The notes: generated from the sequence alone by a model not told the origin. A stretch of 36,882 bases of DNA from Alkalimonas sp. (GCA_020831935.1 JAFIFR010000007.1:1-36882), one strand, 5' to 3'. Counted from the stretch's first letter, positions 1 through 8,717 are shown. Translations and numbers: made by a program.

Positions 1-1007
1 CCACTGACGGTGAGCAACTGTTGCTGCCAGTGCAGACGGTATTCCCGACTGGCCCGGCTGCTGTCATGGCTACTTTTTAGCAGCGGTCGCACTCCGGCAA
101 AGCTTTCCAGCACGTCGGTTGCAGTCACATTTGGGGTAAAATACTGATTGTACACCGCCAGCAGTTCATTGCGTTCGGCTTCGGAGCAGGCAATGGGCTC
201 ATGCAGTTTTTGTCGTACTTCGGTGGTGCCCAGTAAGCAATGGGACTGATAGGGCAGGGCAAAGGCAATACGAGGGCTGTTTGGCACCTCCAGCATGTGG
301 CCATAGCGCCCTATACCGGGCAGCAGCAGGTGGCTGCCACGCACCAGATCCAGCGATTGAGCCGGAGTTAGCTGTGAACGCTGCAACAAATCCTCGCTCC
401 AGGGGCCGGCCACATTGATAATACGATCAAAGGTCTGCCAGCCTGCTTGCAGTTGCAAACGAGCATCGGGCGTCACCCGGATGACGGGCTGATGCTCCAG
501 CAGCACAACGCCGCGTTTACGGCATTGCTCGGCCACCCAAAGTCCCAGCCGATAATCGTCCATCTGACCATCGAAAAACAGGTAAGCCCCTGTTAAACCA
601 TCGGTGTTTAAATAGGGGGAGCAGCGCTGTATTTGCGTTGGGGTTAGCCAGCGGTGGCGGCCAATGCCGGTTCGGCCAGCAAAAAAGTCGTACAATGCCA
701 GGCCAACTTTCAGCTGCCAACGCGACCGGCGGCTGCCGTGGTAGAGTGGGTACAGTAAGGGCAAGCGCCGGGTTAACTGTGGGCTGTGATCCAGCCACCA
801 GCGTCGCTCCTTCAGGGCTTCATGCACCAGCCGGAATTCGCCTTGTTCCAGATAACGCAGACCGCCATGCAACAGTTTGGATGAGGCCCGGCTGGTTGCC
901 TGCATCAGAGCATCACGTTCAAACAAAGTAACCTGGTAGCCGGCTTCAGCCAGCTGCCAGGCGCTGCAGAGCCCGTTGATGCCTCCTCCGATCACGGCGA
1001 TACGCAT
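1..1007 (-). CDS. glpD: GlpD-like FAD-dependent glycerol-3-phosphate dehydrogenase, C-terminus outside window
   Basis: This is an open reading frame running off the left edge, so it is absent from the ORF track. About 335 residues are visible of a family that is usually around 500. The N-terminus has the FAD dinucleotide-binding motif [18 protein letters not shown], followed by [25 protein letters not shown], the flavin-contacting signature of aerobic glycerol-3-phosphate dehydrogenase. LLGTTEV further on is also typical. The family oxidises glycerol-3-phosphate to dihydroxyacetone phosphate at the inner membrane and passes electrons to quinone. The ATG is preceded by a strong AGGAGG. The gene diverges from the signalling operon to its right. 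A glpD-related FAD oxidoreductase with another substrate cannot be excluded, because the C-terminal domain is not visible. Confidence 0.82.
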   Translation of the reverse strand, partial: MRIAVIGGGINGLCSAWQLAEAGYQVTLFERDALMQATSRASSKLLHGGLRYLEQGEFRLVHEALKERRWWLDHSPQLTRRLPLLYPLYHGSRRSRWQLKVGLALYDFFAGRTGIGRHRWLTPTQIQRCSPYLNTDGLTGAYLFFDGQMDDYRLGLWVAEQCRKRGVVLLEHQPVIRVTPDARLQLQAGWQTFDRIINVAGPWSEDLLQRSQLTPAQSLDLVRGSHLLLPGIGRYGHMLEVPNSPRIAFALPYQSHCLLGTTEVRQKLHEPIACSEAERNELLAVYNQYFTPNVTATDVLESFAGVRPLLKSSHDSSRASREYRLHWQQQLLTVS

Positions 1008-1129
1008 GCTTCCTCCTGCCTTGTTGTTTTCACTGTAGCAGAAACAAAGTCCTTTGCGACATGCTGACTTCATTTAGAAATTGTAAGAAGTTTATCAGCT
1101 TTTGGTCGGGTGAAATCAGCCTGGCTGCT

Positions 1130-1135
1130 TATAAT
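1130..1135 (+). promoter_or_regulatory. Candidate -10 element for the kinase operon
   Basis: A perfect TATAAT lies 57 bases upstream of the ATG at 1193, in the gap between the divergent glpD-like gene and the histidine kinase. No good -35 hexamer is found at 16-18 bases, so the promoter call is tentative. The site falls inside the longer reading frame that starts at 1061, which argues for the shorter protein. Confidence 0.35.
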
Positions 1136-1192
1136 TTAACCACAGTAAGCGGCTGTCAGCACTCTGCTGATACACAAAGGATGGTCCTGCTT

Positions 1193-2683
1193 ATGTCCGA
1201 TGACTATTTTCGCCTGATTGCCGAGGCGACTCCCGATGCGCTTATTGCATTATCTCCGGATGGTGTTATCAGACAGTGGAACCCTGGGGCTGAGCATACC
1301 TTTGGTTACCGCACTTCAGAAGCTCTGGGCAGCTCCTTGTTCGATCTGGTGGTGCCGGCTGGCCTGATTGAGTCCGAGCGCAACATCCTGCAGCAGGCTT
1401 GTCATGCGATTGTGCCGGCTTACGAAGCTTATCGTCTGAAAAAAGACGGCTCGCTTATCTATCTGAATATCTCATTGCAAGGTGTCTACGATGGCAAGGG
1501 GCAGCTGGACTTTATTCTAACCAACAACAAAGATGTCACCCACCTGAAAACCCGCCGTGATGCTCGCTTTCTGGAAGCCCGTTACCGCGACCTGCTGGAC
1601 TCGACACCCGATGCCATCGTGATGGTGAATGTATTCGGGCGTATTGTGCTGGCCAACGGCCAGGCTGAAAAAGCCTTTGGCTGGCAACGGGATGAACTCT
1701 TGGGCAAGCCGGTAGAAAGCCTGTTGCCAGAGCGCTACCGTGCGTTTCATGTCGGGCACCGGGCCGACTTCTTTACCAACCCCAGAACCCGCTCCATGGG
1801 AGCAGGCCTTGAGCTCTATGGCGTCCGGAAAAATGGCGATGAGTTTCCGGTGGAAATCAGCTTAAGCCCGCTGCAGACCGAAGAGGGCACTTTGGTGATG
1901 AGTGCAATTCGCGATATCAGTGATCGCAAGCGGGTAGAACTGGAACTGCAGACAAAAAACAAAGAGCTGGAACAGGCCAATAATGCCAAAGACAACTTTT
2001 TGGCAGTGATGAGTCATGAACTACGCACGCCGCTCAATGCCATCATCGGTTTTACCGGCACCTTGCTGATGAAGTTGCCAGGGCCTTTGAACTCTGAGCA
2101 GGAAAAGCAGCTGACCACGGTGCAGCGCAGTGCGCGCCACTTACTATCGCTGATCAATGATCTGCTGGATCTGGCCAAAATCAGCGCTGGGAAAATCAAC
2201 GTCGAATTGGAAAGCATGGACTGCCGTGGCACCGTTTTTGACGTCATCAGCACCTTGCAACCGGCAGCCGAGCGCAAAGGCTTGCAGTTGAACCACGCAT
2301 TGCCAGAGCAAGCTCTGCTGGTACTGGCGGATCGTCGGTCATTGCATCAAATTATTTTAAACCTGATCAACAATGCGGTGAAGTTTACCGAGCGAGGTGA
2401 GATCAAGGTTTATGCTGAACAGCCGCAGGATGCGGACGGCTCTCAATGGGTCGCGCTGCATGTGCAAGATACCGGCATCGGCATCTCAGCTAAGGATTGC
2501 GCCAATTTGTTTTCTGCTTTTACCCGCCTGAATCTGAGCAACAACTCCGAAAAAGAAGGCACTGGTCTGGGCCTGCACCTGAGTCAGCAACTGGCCGAGT
2601 TGCAAGGGGGAAGAATTGACTGCAGCAGTGAGCCCGGCAAGGGCAGTACCTTCACCTTACGATTACCGGGAGTACCGTTATGA
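1193..2683 (+). CDS. PAS-PAS sensor histidine kinase
   Basis: This 496-residue kinase has two PAS domains (about residues 5-120 and 130-245), a short coiled linker, a HisKA domain with the phospho-acceptor in SHELRTPLN (about H275), and an HATPase domain. The HATPase has N-box [11 protein letters not shown]1 box DTGIGI and G2 box GTGLGL. No signal peptide or membrane helix follows the chosen start, so it should be cytoplasmic and sense through the PAS domains. The ORF track begins at 1061, but that extension contains a TATAAT and has no PAS homology. ATG 1193 has AAAGGA about 11 bases upstream, and ATG 1181 is an alternative. It overlaps the receiver gene by ATGA and so is translationally coupled to it. 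The ligand is unknown. Confidence 0.9.
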   Translation: MSDDYFRLIAEATPDALIALSPDGVIRQWNPGAEHTFGYRTSEALGSSLFDLVVPAGLIESERNILQQACHAIVPAYEAYRLKKDGSLIYLNISLQGVYDGKGQLDFILTNNKDVTHLKTRRDARFLEARYRDLLDSTPDAIVMVNVFGRIVLANGQAEKAFGWQRDELLGKPVESLLPERYRAFHVGHRADFFTNPRTRSMGAGLELYGVRKNGDEFPVEISLSPLQTEEGTLVMSAIRDISDRKRVELELQTKNKELEQANNAKDNFLAVMSHELRTPLNAIIGFTGTLLMKLPGPLNSEQEKQLTTVQRSARHLLSLINDLLDLAKISAGKINVELESMDCRGTVFDVISTLQPAAERKGLQLNHALPEQALLVLADRRSLHQIILNLINNAVKFTERGEIKVYAEQPQDADGSQWVALHVQDTGIGISAKDCANLFSAFTRLNLSNNSEKEGTGLGLHLSQQLAELQGGRIDCSSEPGKGSTFTLRLPGVPL

Positions 2684-3090
2684 GTGCTCAGATACTGGTG
2701 ATTGAAGACAATGCCGCCAATCTGGAGTTGATGGTGTACTTGTTGCGGCAACAGGGTGGACATCGGATCACCACAGCCACCGATGGTGTTGTTGGACTGG
2801 CCGCGGCGAAAACCAGTCCGCCACACCTAATTGTTTGTGATGTTCGCATGCCCAACATGGATGGTTACGGCCTGGTGCATGCAGTGAAAAACGATCCTGC
2901 ACTCAAGCACATTCCGGTGCTGGCAGTGACGGCGTCAGTGATGGCAGATGAGCAACAAAAAATTCTTCAAGCTGGCTTTGATGGCTACTTTACCAAGCCG
3001 ATAGAGCCAGAAACTTTTGTCCGGCAAACCGAGCAGTTTTTGACGCGGCAACTGGAGGCGCCAAGTGGCCACCATTCTGATCGTCGATGA
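2680..3090 (+). CDS. Stand-alone response regulator receiver protein (CheY-like)
   Basis: A single receiver domain of 136 residues with the acidic pair in VIEDN, phospho-acceptor D54 in [10 protein letters not shown], the T/S position in AVTAS and the conserved lysine in FTKPIEP (K106). There is no output domain, so it probably passes phosphate or acts by protein contact, as DivK/CheY-type proteins do. Its ATG overlaps the kinase stop (ATGA), and its own 3' end overlaps the next gene by 26 bases. It is therefore very likely the direct partner of the upstream kinase. Whether the phosphate moves on to the next receiver protein is inference. Confidence 0.92.
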   Translation: MSAQILVIEDNAANLELMVYLLRQQGGHRITTATDGVVGLAAAKTSPPHLIVCDVRMPNMDGYGLVHAVKNDPALKHIPVLAVTASVMADEQQKILQAGFDGYFTKPIEPETFVRQTEQFLTRQLEAPSGHHSDRR

Positions 3091-6000
3091 TCACCCGGAT
3101 GGGCGGGAACTGCTGGTGACCTTGCTGGGGTATCAGGGGTACCGCATGCTGCCCGCTTCGGATGGGCGGGAAGCACTGCAGCTGGTGTGTCAGGAGCAGC
3201 CTGATTTGGTGATAGCCGATGTGTTGATGCCGGTGATGGATGGCTATGAGTTTGTCAAAGAGTTACGCAGCCGGCCTGAGGTGGCAGAAACCCGGGTGAT
3301 TTTCTACACCGCCAATTACCATGAGCAAGCGGCGCTGGAGCTGGCAAAAAAATGTGGTGTACTGGCCGTGCTGACCAAGCCGGCTGAACCGGATCAGGTG
3401 ATGGCTTTGGTCGAGCAGGTGTTGCAGGACAAGGCCAAGCCATCACCGGCGATAGATAGCTCTGCGTGGGATCAGCAGCACCTTCGGTTGATGACCGATA
3501 AATTAAAAACCATGTCGGATACACTGGGACTGGCGAATCGTCGCTTTGCTGCTTTGATCGAGTTGAATTTGCAGCTGGCATCGGAGCGGGAGCCGCTGCA
3601 GTTGCTGGATAGTTTGTGTCAGCATGGCCGACAACTGATTGGAGCCAGCCTGGCTTTTTTGTGCTTGCCTGCCTGTTCGACAGAGCAAAAAAACATCGTG
3701 CTGGTCAGTGGCATGGCAGCCAATCATGCCGAAGCCGACTTGTCCACTTTGCACTCGCAGCAGGCATTTCAGCAAGTATTGCAGCAAGGGATCACGTTAC
3801 GACTCAGCAACCCAAGTGGTCAACCGCAGCAGCTTGGGTTGCCAGCAAGCTTTCCGGCAATGCACTCGTTATTGTTGGCACCTATTGCTTCGCCTGGCCA
3901 GGTATTTGGCTGGGTTTGTCTTGCCAACCGGCTGGGTATGCAGGCATTTAACGATGAAGATGTGCAACTGTTAAGCATTCTGGCCGCGCAGGCAGGGCGG
4001 ATTTTCGAGCACAGCCGTTTGCTGGTTGCTGTGCAGGAGCAGGAAGAGCGCTTTCGTCAGTTGGCGGAAAACATTAACGATGTGTTCTGGCTAGCCTCAG
4101 CTAAGACGGGTCAAAGCCTTTATCTAAGCCCCGCCTATAAGAGTATTTGGCAACAACCCATAACACTGGAGCAAAGTACGAAGCGAGAAACCATGCTGCG
4201 TGTGCACCCCGACGATCAGGCAGAGCTGCCCGATCTGACCAAAATACAGCAGCCGTTTGAAGCCAGTTACCGCATTATCCGACCGGATGGCAGTATCCGC
4301 TGGATCCATGACCGCGGTTTTCCGGTCTTTAATAGTGCGGGGGAGTTGTACCGTTTTGCCGGCATTGCCAAAGACATTACCCGCCGAAAAGAGAGCGATG
4401 CGAAAATTGCGCGCCTGACCCGCTTGTATGCGGTGCTCAGTCAGATCAATGCCACCATAGTACGGCAACACGATCGTCAGGCTTTGTTTCAGGAGGTCTG
4501 CCAGATTGTGGTGAAGCACGGTGGTTTTGCGTTGGCCTGGATCGGAGAATGGCACGCCGGGCAAAAAACACTGCAGCTGCATGCCATTCGAGGCCACTTT
4601 AGCGATGCTAAGCGCCAGCGTGAAGTGATGGCGCTGCAAGGGCAGGATTGCCTGTTACCTGAAGGCATCATGATACAAGCGCTGCGCAGCCAGGAGCCGG
4701 TTTTTTGCAACGATGTCAGTTTATTGCCCCGGCTTGGCGCATCGCCGCTGCAACGGCTGCGAGCCGACTATGGCTCTGAAGTTGCGCTGCCACTGCTGAC
4801 CGAGGGGCAGGTGGTGGGGTTGTTTGTGTTGTACGCCGCTGAAACCGAATTTTTTGATAAAACCGAGCTGGCGTTGTTAAAAGAGCTGGCCCATGATATT
4901 TCCTTTGCGCTGGAGTTTATTGCCAAAGAGGAACACGCCAACTATCTGGTGCATTACGATGTCTTAACTGGGTTGCCAAACCGCTTTTTATTTCACGACC
5001 GCCTTGGGCAGTGGTTGCAGTCTGCCGAGCGGGAAGCGGAGCAATTGGCGGTGCTGATTCTGGATGTGGTGCGTTTTAAACAGGTCAATGACACCCTGGG
5101 ACGGCAGGCCGGTGATGGCTTGATTGTGGCGTTAAAAAACCGTTTGCAGCAGTGCTTGCCGCAGGCGGTCGACCTGGCGCGGGTTGGGCCAGATCAGTTT
5201 GCACTGGCATTGCCCGCTGTGCAAAGTGCAGGCGATATTGCCCGCTTGATTGAAGCCGTTGTCAAACCTGCGCTGGAGCAGCCGCTTCAACTGGCGAACA
5301 AAGAGTTGGTGGTGTCGGCTCGGATCGGCATGGCACTCTTTCCGGGGGATGCCACCGAGGCCGAAGCCTTATTTTTGCACGCAGAGCTGGCTTTGAAGCA
5401 AGCCAAGCAGCAGGGGCTTGGCTATTTATTTTTTGACGCCCGAATGTCCCGGTTGGTGGCTGAGAAATTGGAGCTGGAAAGCAAACTACGGCGGGCGCTG
5501 GAGCATCAGGAGTTCCGTTTGCACTACCAGCCGAAGGTCTGTCTGAACACCGGGACCATTGTCGGCATGGAAGCATTGATTCGCTGGCAGAGCCCAGAGC
5601 TTGGCTTGGTTGCTCCGGTGCATTTTATTCCATTGCTGGAGGAAACCGGCTTAATTCTGGCGGTGGGGGATTGGGTGTTGCGGCAGGCATTAAGCGATCT
5701 CAAAGGTTGGCAGTGCTATGGTCAAGGACTGCGCATTGCCATCAATGTGTCCGCCTTGCAACTGCGGCAGCAGGACTTTGTGGAACGGGTTGAGTTGTTG
5801 TCAGAGCAAGACCCGGATGTCCGGATGCTGGATTTGGAGTTGACGGAAAGCGTGGTGATTGCCAATGTTGAGGATAGTCAGCGCAAGCTGAGCGCACTGC
5901 GCAAGTTAGGTCTGCCCATCGCTATTGATGACTTTGGGACTGGCTATTCGTCGCTTAGTTACATTGCGCGCTTGCCGCTGGATACGCTAAAAATTGATCG

Positions 6001-6238
6001 ATCTTTTGTGGTCAAAATGACGGAAAGCCAGGTTGACAAAATGGTGGTTTCTACCATCATTACCCTGGCGCATAACATGAGGTTGAAGGTGGTCGCCGAA
6101 GGGGTCGACAACGAGCAGCAATTGGCGCTGCTGCGGGAGCTTGGTTGCGATGAAATGCAGGGCTACCTCTTTAGCAAACCGCTGCCGGCCTCAGAGATGA
6201 CCCAACTGCTCAAGCAAAAAGCCCGGCTTAGCCACTAA
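3065..6238 (+). CDS. REC-GAF-PAS-GAF-GGDEF-EAL protein, probable c-di-GMP phosphodiesterase
   Basis: This 1057-residue protein has a receiver (D52 in ADVLMP, K105 in LTKP), a GAF-like region (about 165-320), PAS/PAC (325-442), a second GAF (450-620), GGDEF (625-785) and EAL (800-1045). The GGDEF signature is degenerate: GGDEF reads GPDQF (708-712) and the metal-binding LDLDRF reads LDVVRF, so cyclase activity is not expected. The EAL domain keeps MEALIRW, the N of INVS, ELTES, IDDFGTGYSS, the K of LKIDRSF and VAEGVD, so hydrolysis of c-di-GMP is predicted. The start is GTG with GGAGG six bases upstream, inside the end of the preceding receiver gene. It is most likely the output of the kinase/receiver pair. 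Confidence 0.9.
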   Translation: MATILIVDDHPDGRELLVTLLGYQGYRMLPASDGREALQLVCQEQPDLVIADVLMPVMDGYEFVKELRSRPEVAETRVIFYTANYHEQAALELAKKCGVLAVLTKPAEPDQVMALVEQVLQDKAKPSPAIDSSAWDQQHLRLMTDKLKTMSDTLGLANRRFAALIELNLQLASEREPLQLLDSLCQHGRQLIGASLAFLCLPACSTEQKNIVLVSGMAANHAEADLSTLHSQQAFQQVLQQGITLRLSNPSGQPQQLGLPASFPAMHSLLLAPIASPGQVFGWVCLANRLGMQAFNDEDVQLLSILAAQAGRIFEHSRLLVAVQEQEERFRQLAENINDVFWLASAKTGQSLYLSPAYKSIWQQPITLEQSTKRETMLRVHPDDQAELPDLTKIQQPFEASYRIIRPDGSIRWIHDRGFPVFNSAGELYRFAGIAKDITRRKESDAKIARLTRLYAVLSQINATIVRQHDRQALFQEVCQIVVKHGGFALAWIGEWHAGQKTLQLHAIRGHFSDAKRQREVMALQGQDCLLPEGIMIQALRSQEPVFCNDVSLLPRLGASPLQRLRADYGSEVALPLLTEGQVVGLFVLYAAETEFFDKTELALLKELAHDISFALEFIAKEEHANYLVHYDVLTGLPNRFLFHDRLGQWLQSAEREAEQLAVLILDVVRFKQVNDTLGRQAGDGLIVALKNRLQQCLPQAVDLARVGPDQFALALPAVQSAGDIARLIEAVVKPALEQPLQLANKELVVSARIGMALFPGDATEAEALFLHAELALKQAKQQGLGYLFFDARMSRLVAEKLELESKLRRALEHQEFRLHYQPKVCLNTGTIVGMEALIRWQSPELGLVAPVHFIPLLEETGLILAVGDWVLRQALSDLKGWQCYGQGLRIAINVSALQLRQQDFVERVELLSEQDPDVRMLDLELTESVVIANVEDSQRKLSALRKLGLPIAIDDFGTGYSSLSYIARLPLDTLKIDRSFVVKMTESQVDKMVVSTIITLAHNMRLKVVAEGVDNEQQLALLRELGCDEMQGYLFSKPLPASEMTQLLKQKARLSH

Positions 6239-6247
6239 AGCTGGGCT
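6215..6247 (-). terminator. Rho-independent terminator for the pirin operon, inside the end of the EAL gene
   Basis: Read on the minus strand, AGCCCAGCTT and AAGCCGGGCT form a 10-bp stem (one G-U pair) with an 8-base loop, followed directly by a run of T. It lies 12 bases past the pirin stop codon. Half of it sits in the last codons of the convergent EAL gene. There is no T run on the plus strand, so it should act mainly on the pirin side. Confidence 0.7.
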
Positions 6248-6258
6248 GCTCGAAGCGC

Positions 6259-7170
6259 TTAGGGGTATGGAATAAACTCCTCATCGTCACCCGGCACTGG
6301 TGGGAAGCGGCCCTCGCACCAATCTTGCTTGGCTTGCTCGATGCGTTCTTTACGACTGGAGACAAAATTCCATTCCATAAAGCGCGAACCAATGGCTTCG
6401 CCGCCAATCAGTGCTAGTCTGCAGGGCTCGGTGGCGGTGAGCCGAACTCCTTTGGCTGCACCCAACACCAGCAGTTGATGGGCTTCCAGTTTTGTATCTT
6501 GCAATTGCACCGCACCAGACACCAGATAAAGGCCGCGCTCCGGACTATCGGGCAGCACCAGACTCTGACCGGGTTGCAGCTCGGCTTCCAGGTACAGGGT
6601 TTGGTAAAAGGTTTTCACCGGCGACGTCAGGTCATAGGCCGAGCCAATCAGCACCCGCACCGGAACGTCATCGACTAAGGTGCCAGGAATGCTGCTGGCC
6701 GGGTAGTGGTAAAATGCTGGCTCCATTTCTTCATCGGCTTCCGGCAGAGCCATCCACAATTGCAGGCCATGCAACCGGTGCGGCTGAGCTGTGACTTCTG
6801 GCCGCTCCCGCTCGGAGTGCACGATGCCTTTACCGGCCACCATCAGGTTAATGGCTCCCGGGGTAATGGCCTGATAACTTCCCAGTGAGTCGCGGTGCAG
6901 GATCTCGCCTTCAAACAAGTAGGTGACGGTGGCCAGGTTGACATGTGGATGCGGTCGCACATTGATGCCACTACCGGCGGCAAATTCTGCTGCGCCCATT
7001 TCATCAAAAAATAACCAAGGGCCGATACTGCGCCGTTGACGCACCGGCAGACTGCGGCGAACAGTAAAGCCGCCTAAATCCTTGGCCTTGGGCTCGATCA
7101 CCAATTCAATGGCATCGCAGCCCTGCTGTACGGTGCATTCTGTTTCCAGCTGGGTGTCTGTGGTACTCAT
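6259..7170 (-). CDS. Pirin family protein
   Basis: A bicupin of about 303 residues. The N-terminal cupin carries the pirin metal-site pattern RPHPHVNLATVTYLFEGEILHRDSLG and later GKGIVHSERE, together with WLFFDEMG. Pirins bind iron. Some have quercetin 2,3-dioxygenase activity and others act as redox-dependent regulators, and the sequence does not say which applies here. The ORF track starts at 7188, but the second ATG (7170) has AGAGGA at good spacing and the first has no ribosome site, so 7170 is preferred. It is the distal gene of a minus-strand group with an ABM-domain protein and ycaC, and it is closed by the terminator at 6215-6247. Confidence 0.88.
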   Translation of the reverse strand: MSTTDTQLETECTVQQGCDAIELVIEPKAKDLGGFTVRRSLPVRQRRSIGPWLFFDEMGAAEFAAGSGINVRPHPHVNLATVTYLFEGEILHRDSLGSYQAITPGAINLMVAGKGIVHSERERPEVTAQPHRLHGLQLWMALPEADEEMEPAFYHYPASSIPGTLVDDVPVRVLIGSAYDLTSPVKTFYQTLYLEAELQPGQSLVLPDSPERGLYLVSGAVQLQDTKLEAHQLLVLGAAKGVRLTATEPCRLALIGGEAIGSRFMEWNFVSSRKERIEQAKQDWCEGRFPPVPGDDEEFIPYP

Positions 7171-7217
7171 AGCATCCTCTTTGGACATGGTTTGGTAGCC
7201 GCTGCTACCGTTTTAAT

Positions 7218-7331
7218 CTAGGAGTTCGGTGTCGGTAAATCAAACCAAACTGCTGGTACTGGCTGTTCGTCTGTCTGAACCTCTAGTTGGCTGAGGTCTG
7301 TCAGCTGAATGCCATCGCCGGCGCTTAAGGT
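7218..7331 (-). pseudogene. Remnant of a second pirin: C-terminal tail only
   Basis: In the gap between the ABM gene and the pirin gene, one minus-strand frame reads LSAGDGIQLTDLSQLEV, then ends VWFDLPTPNS and a stop. The LSAGDG...FDLP pattern matches the usual C-terminal end of YhhW/YhaK-type pirins (from memory of the family). It is not part of the intact pirin downstream, whose C-terminus is different. About 37 codons remain. The frame is closed upstream by a stop inside the ABM gene's end, and no start or ribosome site is visible. I read it as the residue of a deleted pirin gene. Confidence 0.55.
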
Positions 7332-7891
7332 TTAAACAACCAGCCCGCCAGTAAAGGCACCAATCGCGGCATCACCAGATAAACCACCAGCCCAACAATA
7401 ATCCCAGCAGTCAGCAAGTGACGGATGCCCCAAAGTCCCAGCAGCGGTATAGCCGTGAACAACAACTGCAGCAGCGGTGGGATCAGCATGGTCAGCAGGC
7501 AAATCACCAGTGTGGTGATCAGCCACTGCTTCCAGCGGACCGGGTGTGGTGCCGGGCCATTGATAGGCTGAAACCAGTGATCGATGCCACTGGCTATCTG
7601 CACGTTCTCCGGCAGCTGCAACAAAGGGGCAACTTTGCCAATCAATTGCTGACGTTCGTTAGAGTCCAGCCAGCGCTCAGCAGCTTGCTGGCTGGCAAAA
7701 CGCACCGCAATCTCATAGCGCTGTTGCCCCTGAGAGGGTTTTAAGATGGTGACGCCCTGATGGCCAGGAAAGCCAGCGGCAACTTCGATAATGGTGGCTA
7801 ACCAAGACTCATAGCTGGCTTGCTGTTTGGGATCGACCTGATGATGGATCAGGATGGAAGCACCAGCCTGTGGTTGCTGGGATGACGACAT
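7325..7891 (-). CDS. ABM-domain (antibiotic biosynthesis monooxygenase-like) protein with C-terminal membrane helices
   Basis: A 188-residue protein. Residues about 12-105 look like the ferredoxin-like ABM fold (ASILIHHQVDP, FPGHQGVTIL, YEIAVRFAS, AAERWLDSNER). After a linker (WFQPINGPAPHPVRWKQW) come two or three hydrophobic segments (LITTLVICLLTMLIPPLLQLLF, HLLTAGIIVGLVVYLVMPRLVPLLAGWLF). This ABM plus membrane-tail architecture is a known but uncharacterised family. A role in quinone or reactive-compound handling at the membrane is only a guess from its pirin and ycaC neighbours. The start ATG 7891 has CAGGAG upstream. The longer frame begins with TTG at 7906, which overlaps that ribosome site and is less likely. 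Confidence 0.75.
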   Translation of the reverse strand: MSSSQQPQAGASILIHHQVDPKQQASYESWLATIIEVAAGFPGHQGVTILKPSQGQQRYEIAVRFASQQAAERWLDSNERQQLIGKVAPLLQLPENVQIASGIDHWFQPINGPAPHPVRWKQWLITTLVICLLTMLIPPLLQLLFTAIPLLGLWGIRHLLTAGIIVGLVVYLVMPRLVPLLAGWLFKP

Positions 7892-7909
7892 GCTTGGCTC
7901 CTGCAAAGA

Positions 7910-7935
7910 GCCCTGCGCAGCATGCTGCGCAGGGC
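7910..7935. repeat. 26-bp perfect palindrome between ycaC and the ABM gene
   Basis: GCCCTGCGCAGCA followed by its exact reverse complement gives a 26-base perfect palindrome. It lies 14 bases past the ycaC stop and just upstream of the ABM gene's ribosome site. As RNA it would form a GC-rich hairpin followed by CTCTTT, so it could be a weak terminator or an attenuating/stabilising hairpin between the two genes. A protein-binding site is the alternative. Confidence 0.6.
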
Positions 7936-7949
7936 CACTTGGTGTCAGA

Positions 7950-8576
7950 TTACTTACCAGAGGTTAAAGTGGTATAGCTGTTGATCAGGTTGCGGTAATC
8001 CGGGATATGGTTGGAGAACAGCTGTCCCAAACCTTCCACATCGTTGCGCCAGTCACGGTGCAGCTCACAGGCCACGCCAAACCAGGTCATCAACTGGGCA
8101 CCGGCATCGGACATCCGCTGCCAGGCCGAGTCGCGCGTCAGCTCATTGAAGGTACCTGAGGCGTCGGTGACCACGAAGACATCAAAGTCTTCCGCCAGCG
8201 CAGACAAGGTTGGAAAGGCAACACAGACCTCGGTAACCACGCCGGCGATGATCAGTTGCTTTTTGCCGGTTGCTTTGATGGCCGCGACGAACTCCTCGTT
8301 GTCCCAGGCGTTGATTTGGCCAGGGCGGGCGATGAAAGGTGCTTCTGGAAAGATCTCTTTCAGTTCCGGCACCAGTGGACCATTCGGGCCCTCTTCAAAG
8401 CTGGTGGTTAAAATGGTCGGCAACTTGAAGTAAGCGGCCAGATCGGCCAGTGCCAATACATTGTTTTTGAATTTGTCCGGGTCGATATCCCGCACCAGCG
8501 ACAGCAAGCCGGTTTGATGATCGACCAAAAGTACAGCGGCGTTGTTTTTGTCCAGACGTACATAGGGTTTGCTCAT
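7950..8576 (-). CDS. ycaC: YcaC-type isochorismatase-like hydrolase
   Basis: At 208 residues this matches the length of the family. The sequence closely follows the YcaC pattern I know from E. coli (KPYVRLDKN.AAVLLVDHQ.GLLSLVRD, ILTTSFE.GPNGPLVPEL, ARPGQINAWDNE, KKQLIIAGVVTEVCVAFP, GAQLMTWFGVACELHRDWRND). The catalytic D19 and C118 are present, with a basic residue at about 84. The family forms cytoplasmic cysteine hydrolases whose natural substrate is not established. A LysR gene diverges from it across about 140 bases and is the obvious candidate regulator. Confidence 0.92.
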   Translation of the reverse strand: MSKPYVRLDKNNAAVLLVDHQTGLLSLVRDIDPDKFKNNVLALADLAAYFKLPTILTTSFEEGPNGPLVPELKEIFPEAPFIARPGQINAWDNEEFVAAIKATGKKQLIIAGVVTEVCVAFPTLSALAEDFDVFVVTDASGTFNELTRDSAWQRMSDAGAQLMTWFGVACELHRDWRNDVEGLGQLFSNHIPDYRNLINSYTTLTSGK

Positions 8577-8634
8577 GATTCGCTCCTTGGCTAGACACCG
8601 GTGGCGGAAGTGCGACCGGCAAGTTCGGCTTTAA

Positions 8635-8667
8635 AGTCTAGATGGGATACCACGGAGTCGGTAGACT
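8635..8667. promoter_or_regulatory. Candidate LysR operator between ycaC and lysR
   Basis: AGTCTA and TAGACT form a perfect 6-base dyad spaced 21 bases apart in the divergent gap. LysR-type regulators commonly bind imperfect dyads in such positions. The arms are short, so this is only a candidate. Confidence 0.25.
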
Positions 8668-8717
8668 GCTAAACTGTGATGCAGCGTTCCATTTTAAGAA
8701 CGATAGCAAGGAACCCT

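Noticed and set aside
1061-1192. N-terminal extension of the histidine kinase in the ORF track
   Set aside because: It contains a perfect TATAAT, lacks domain similarity and has no ribosome site at its first codon.
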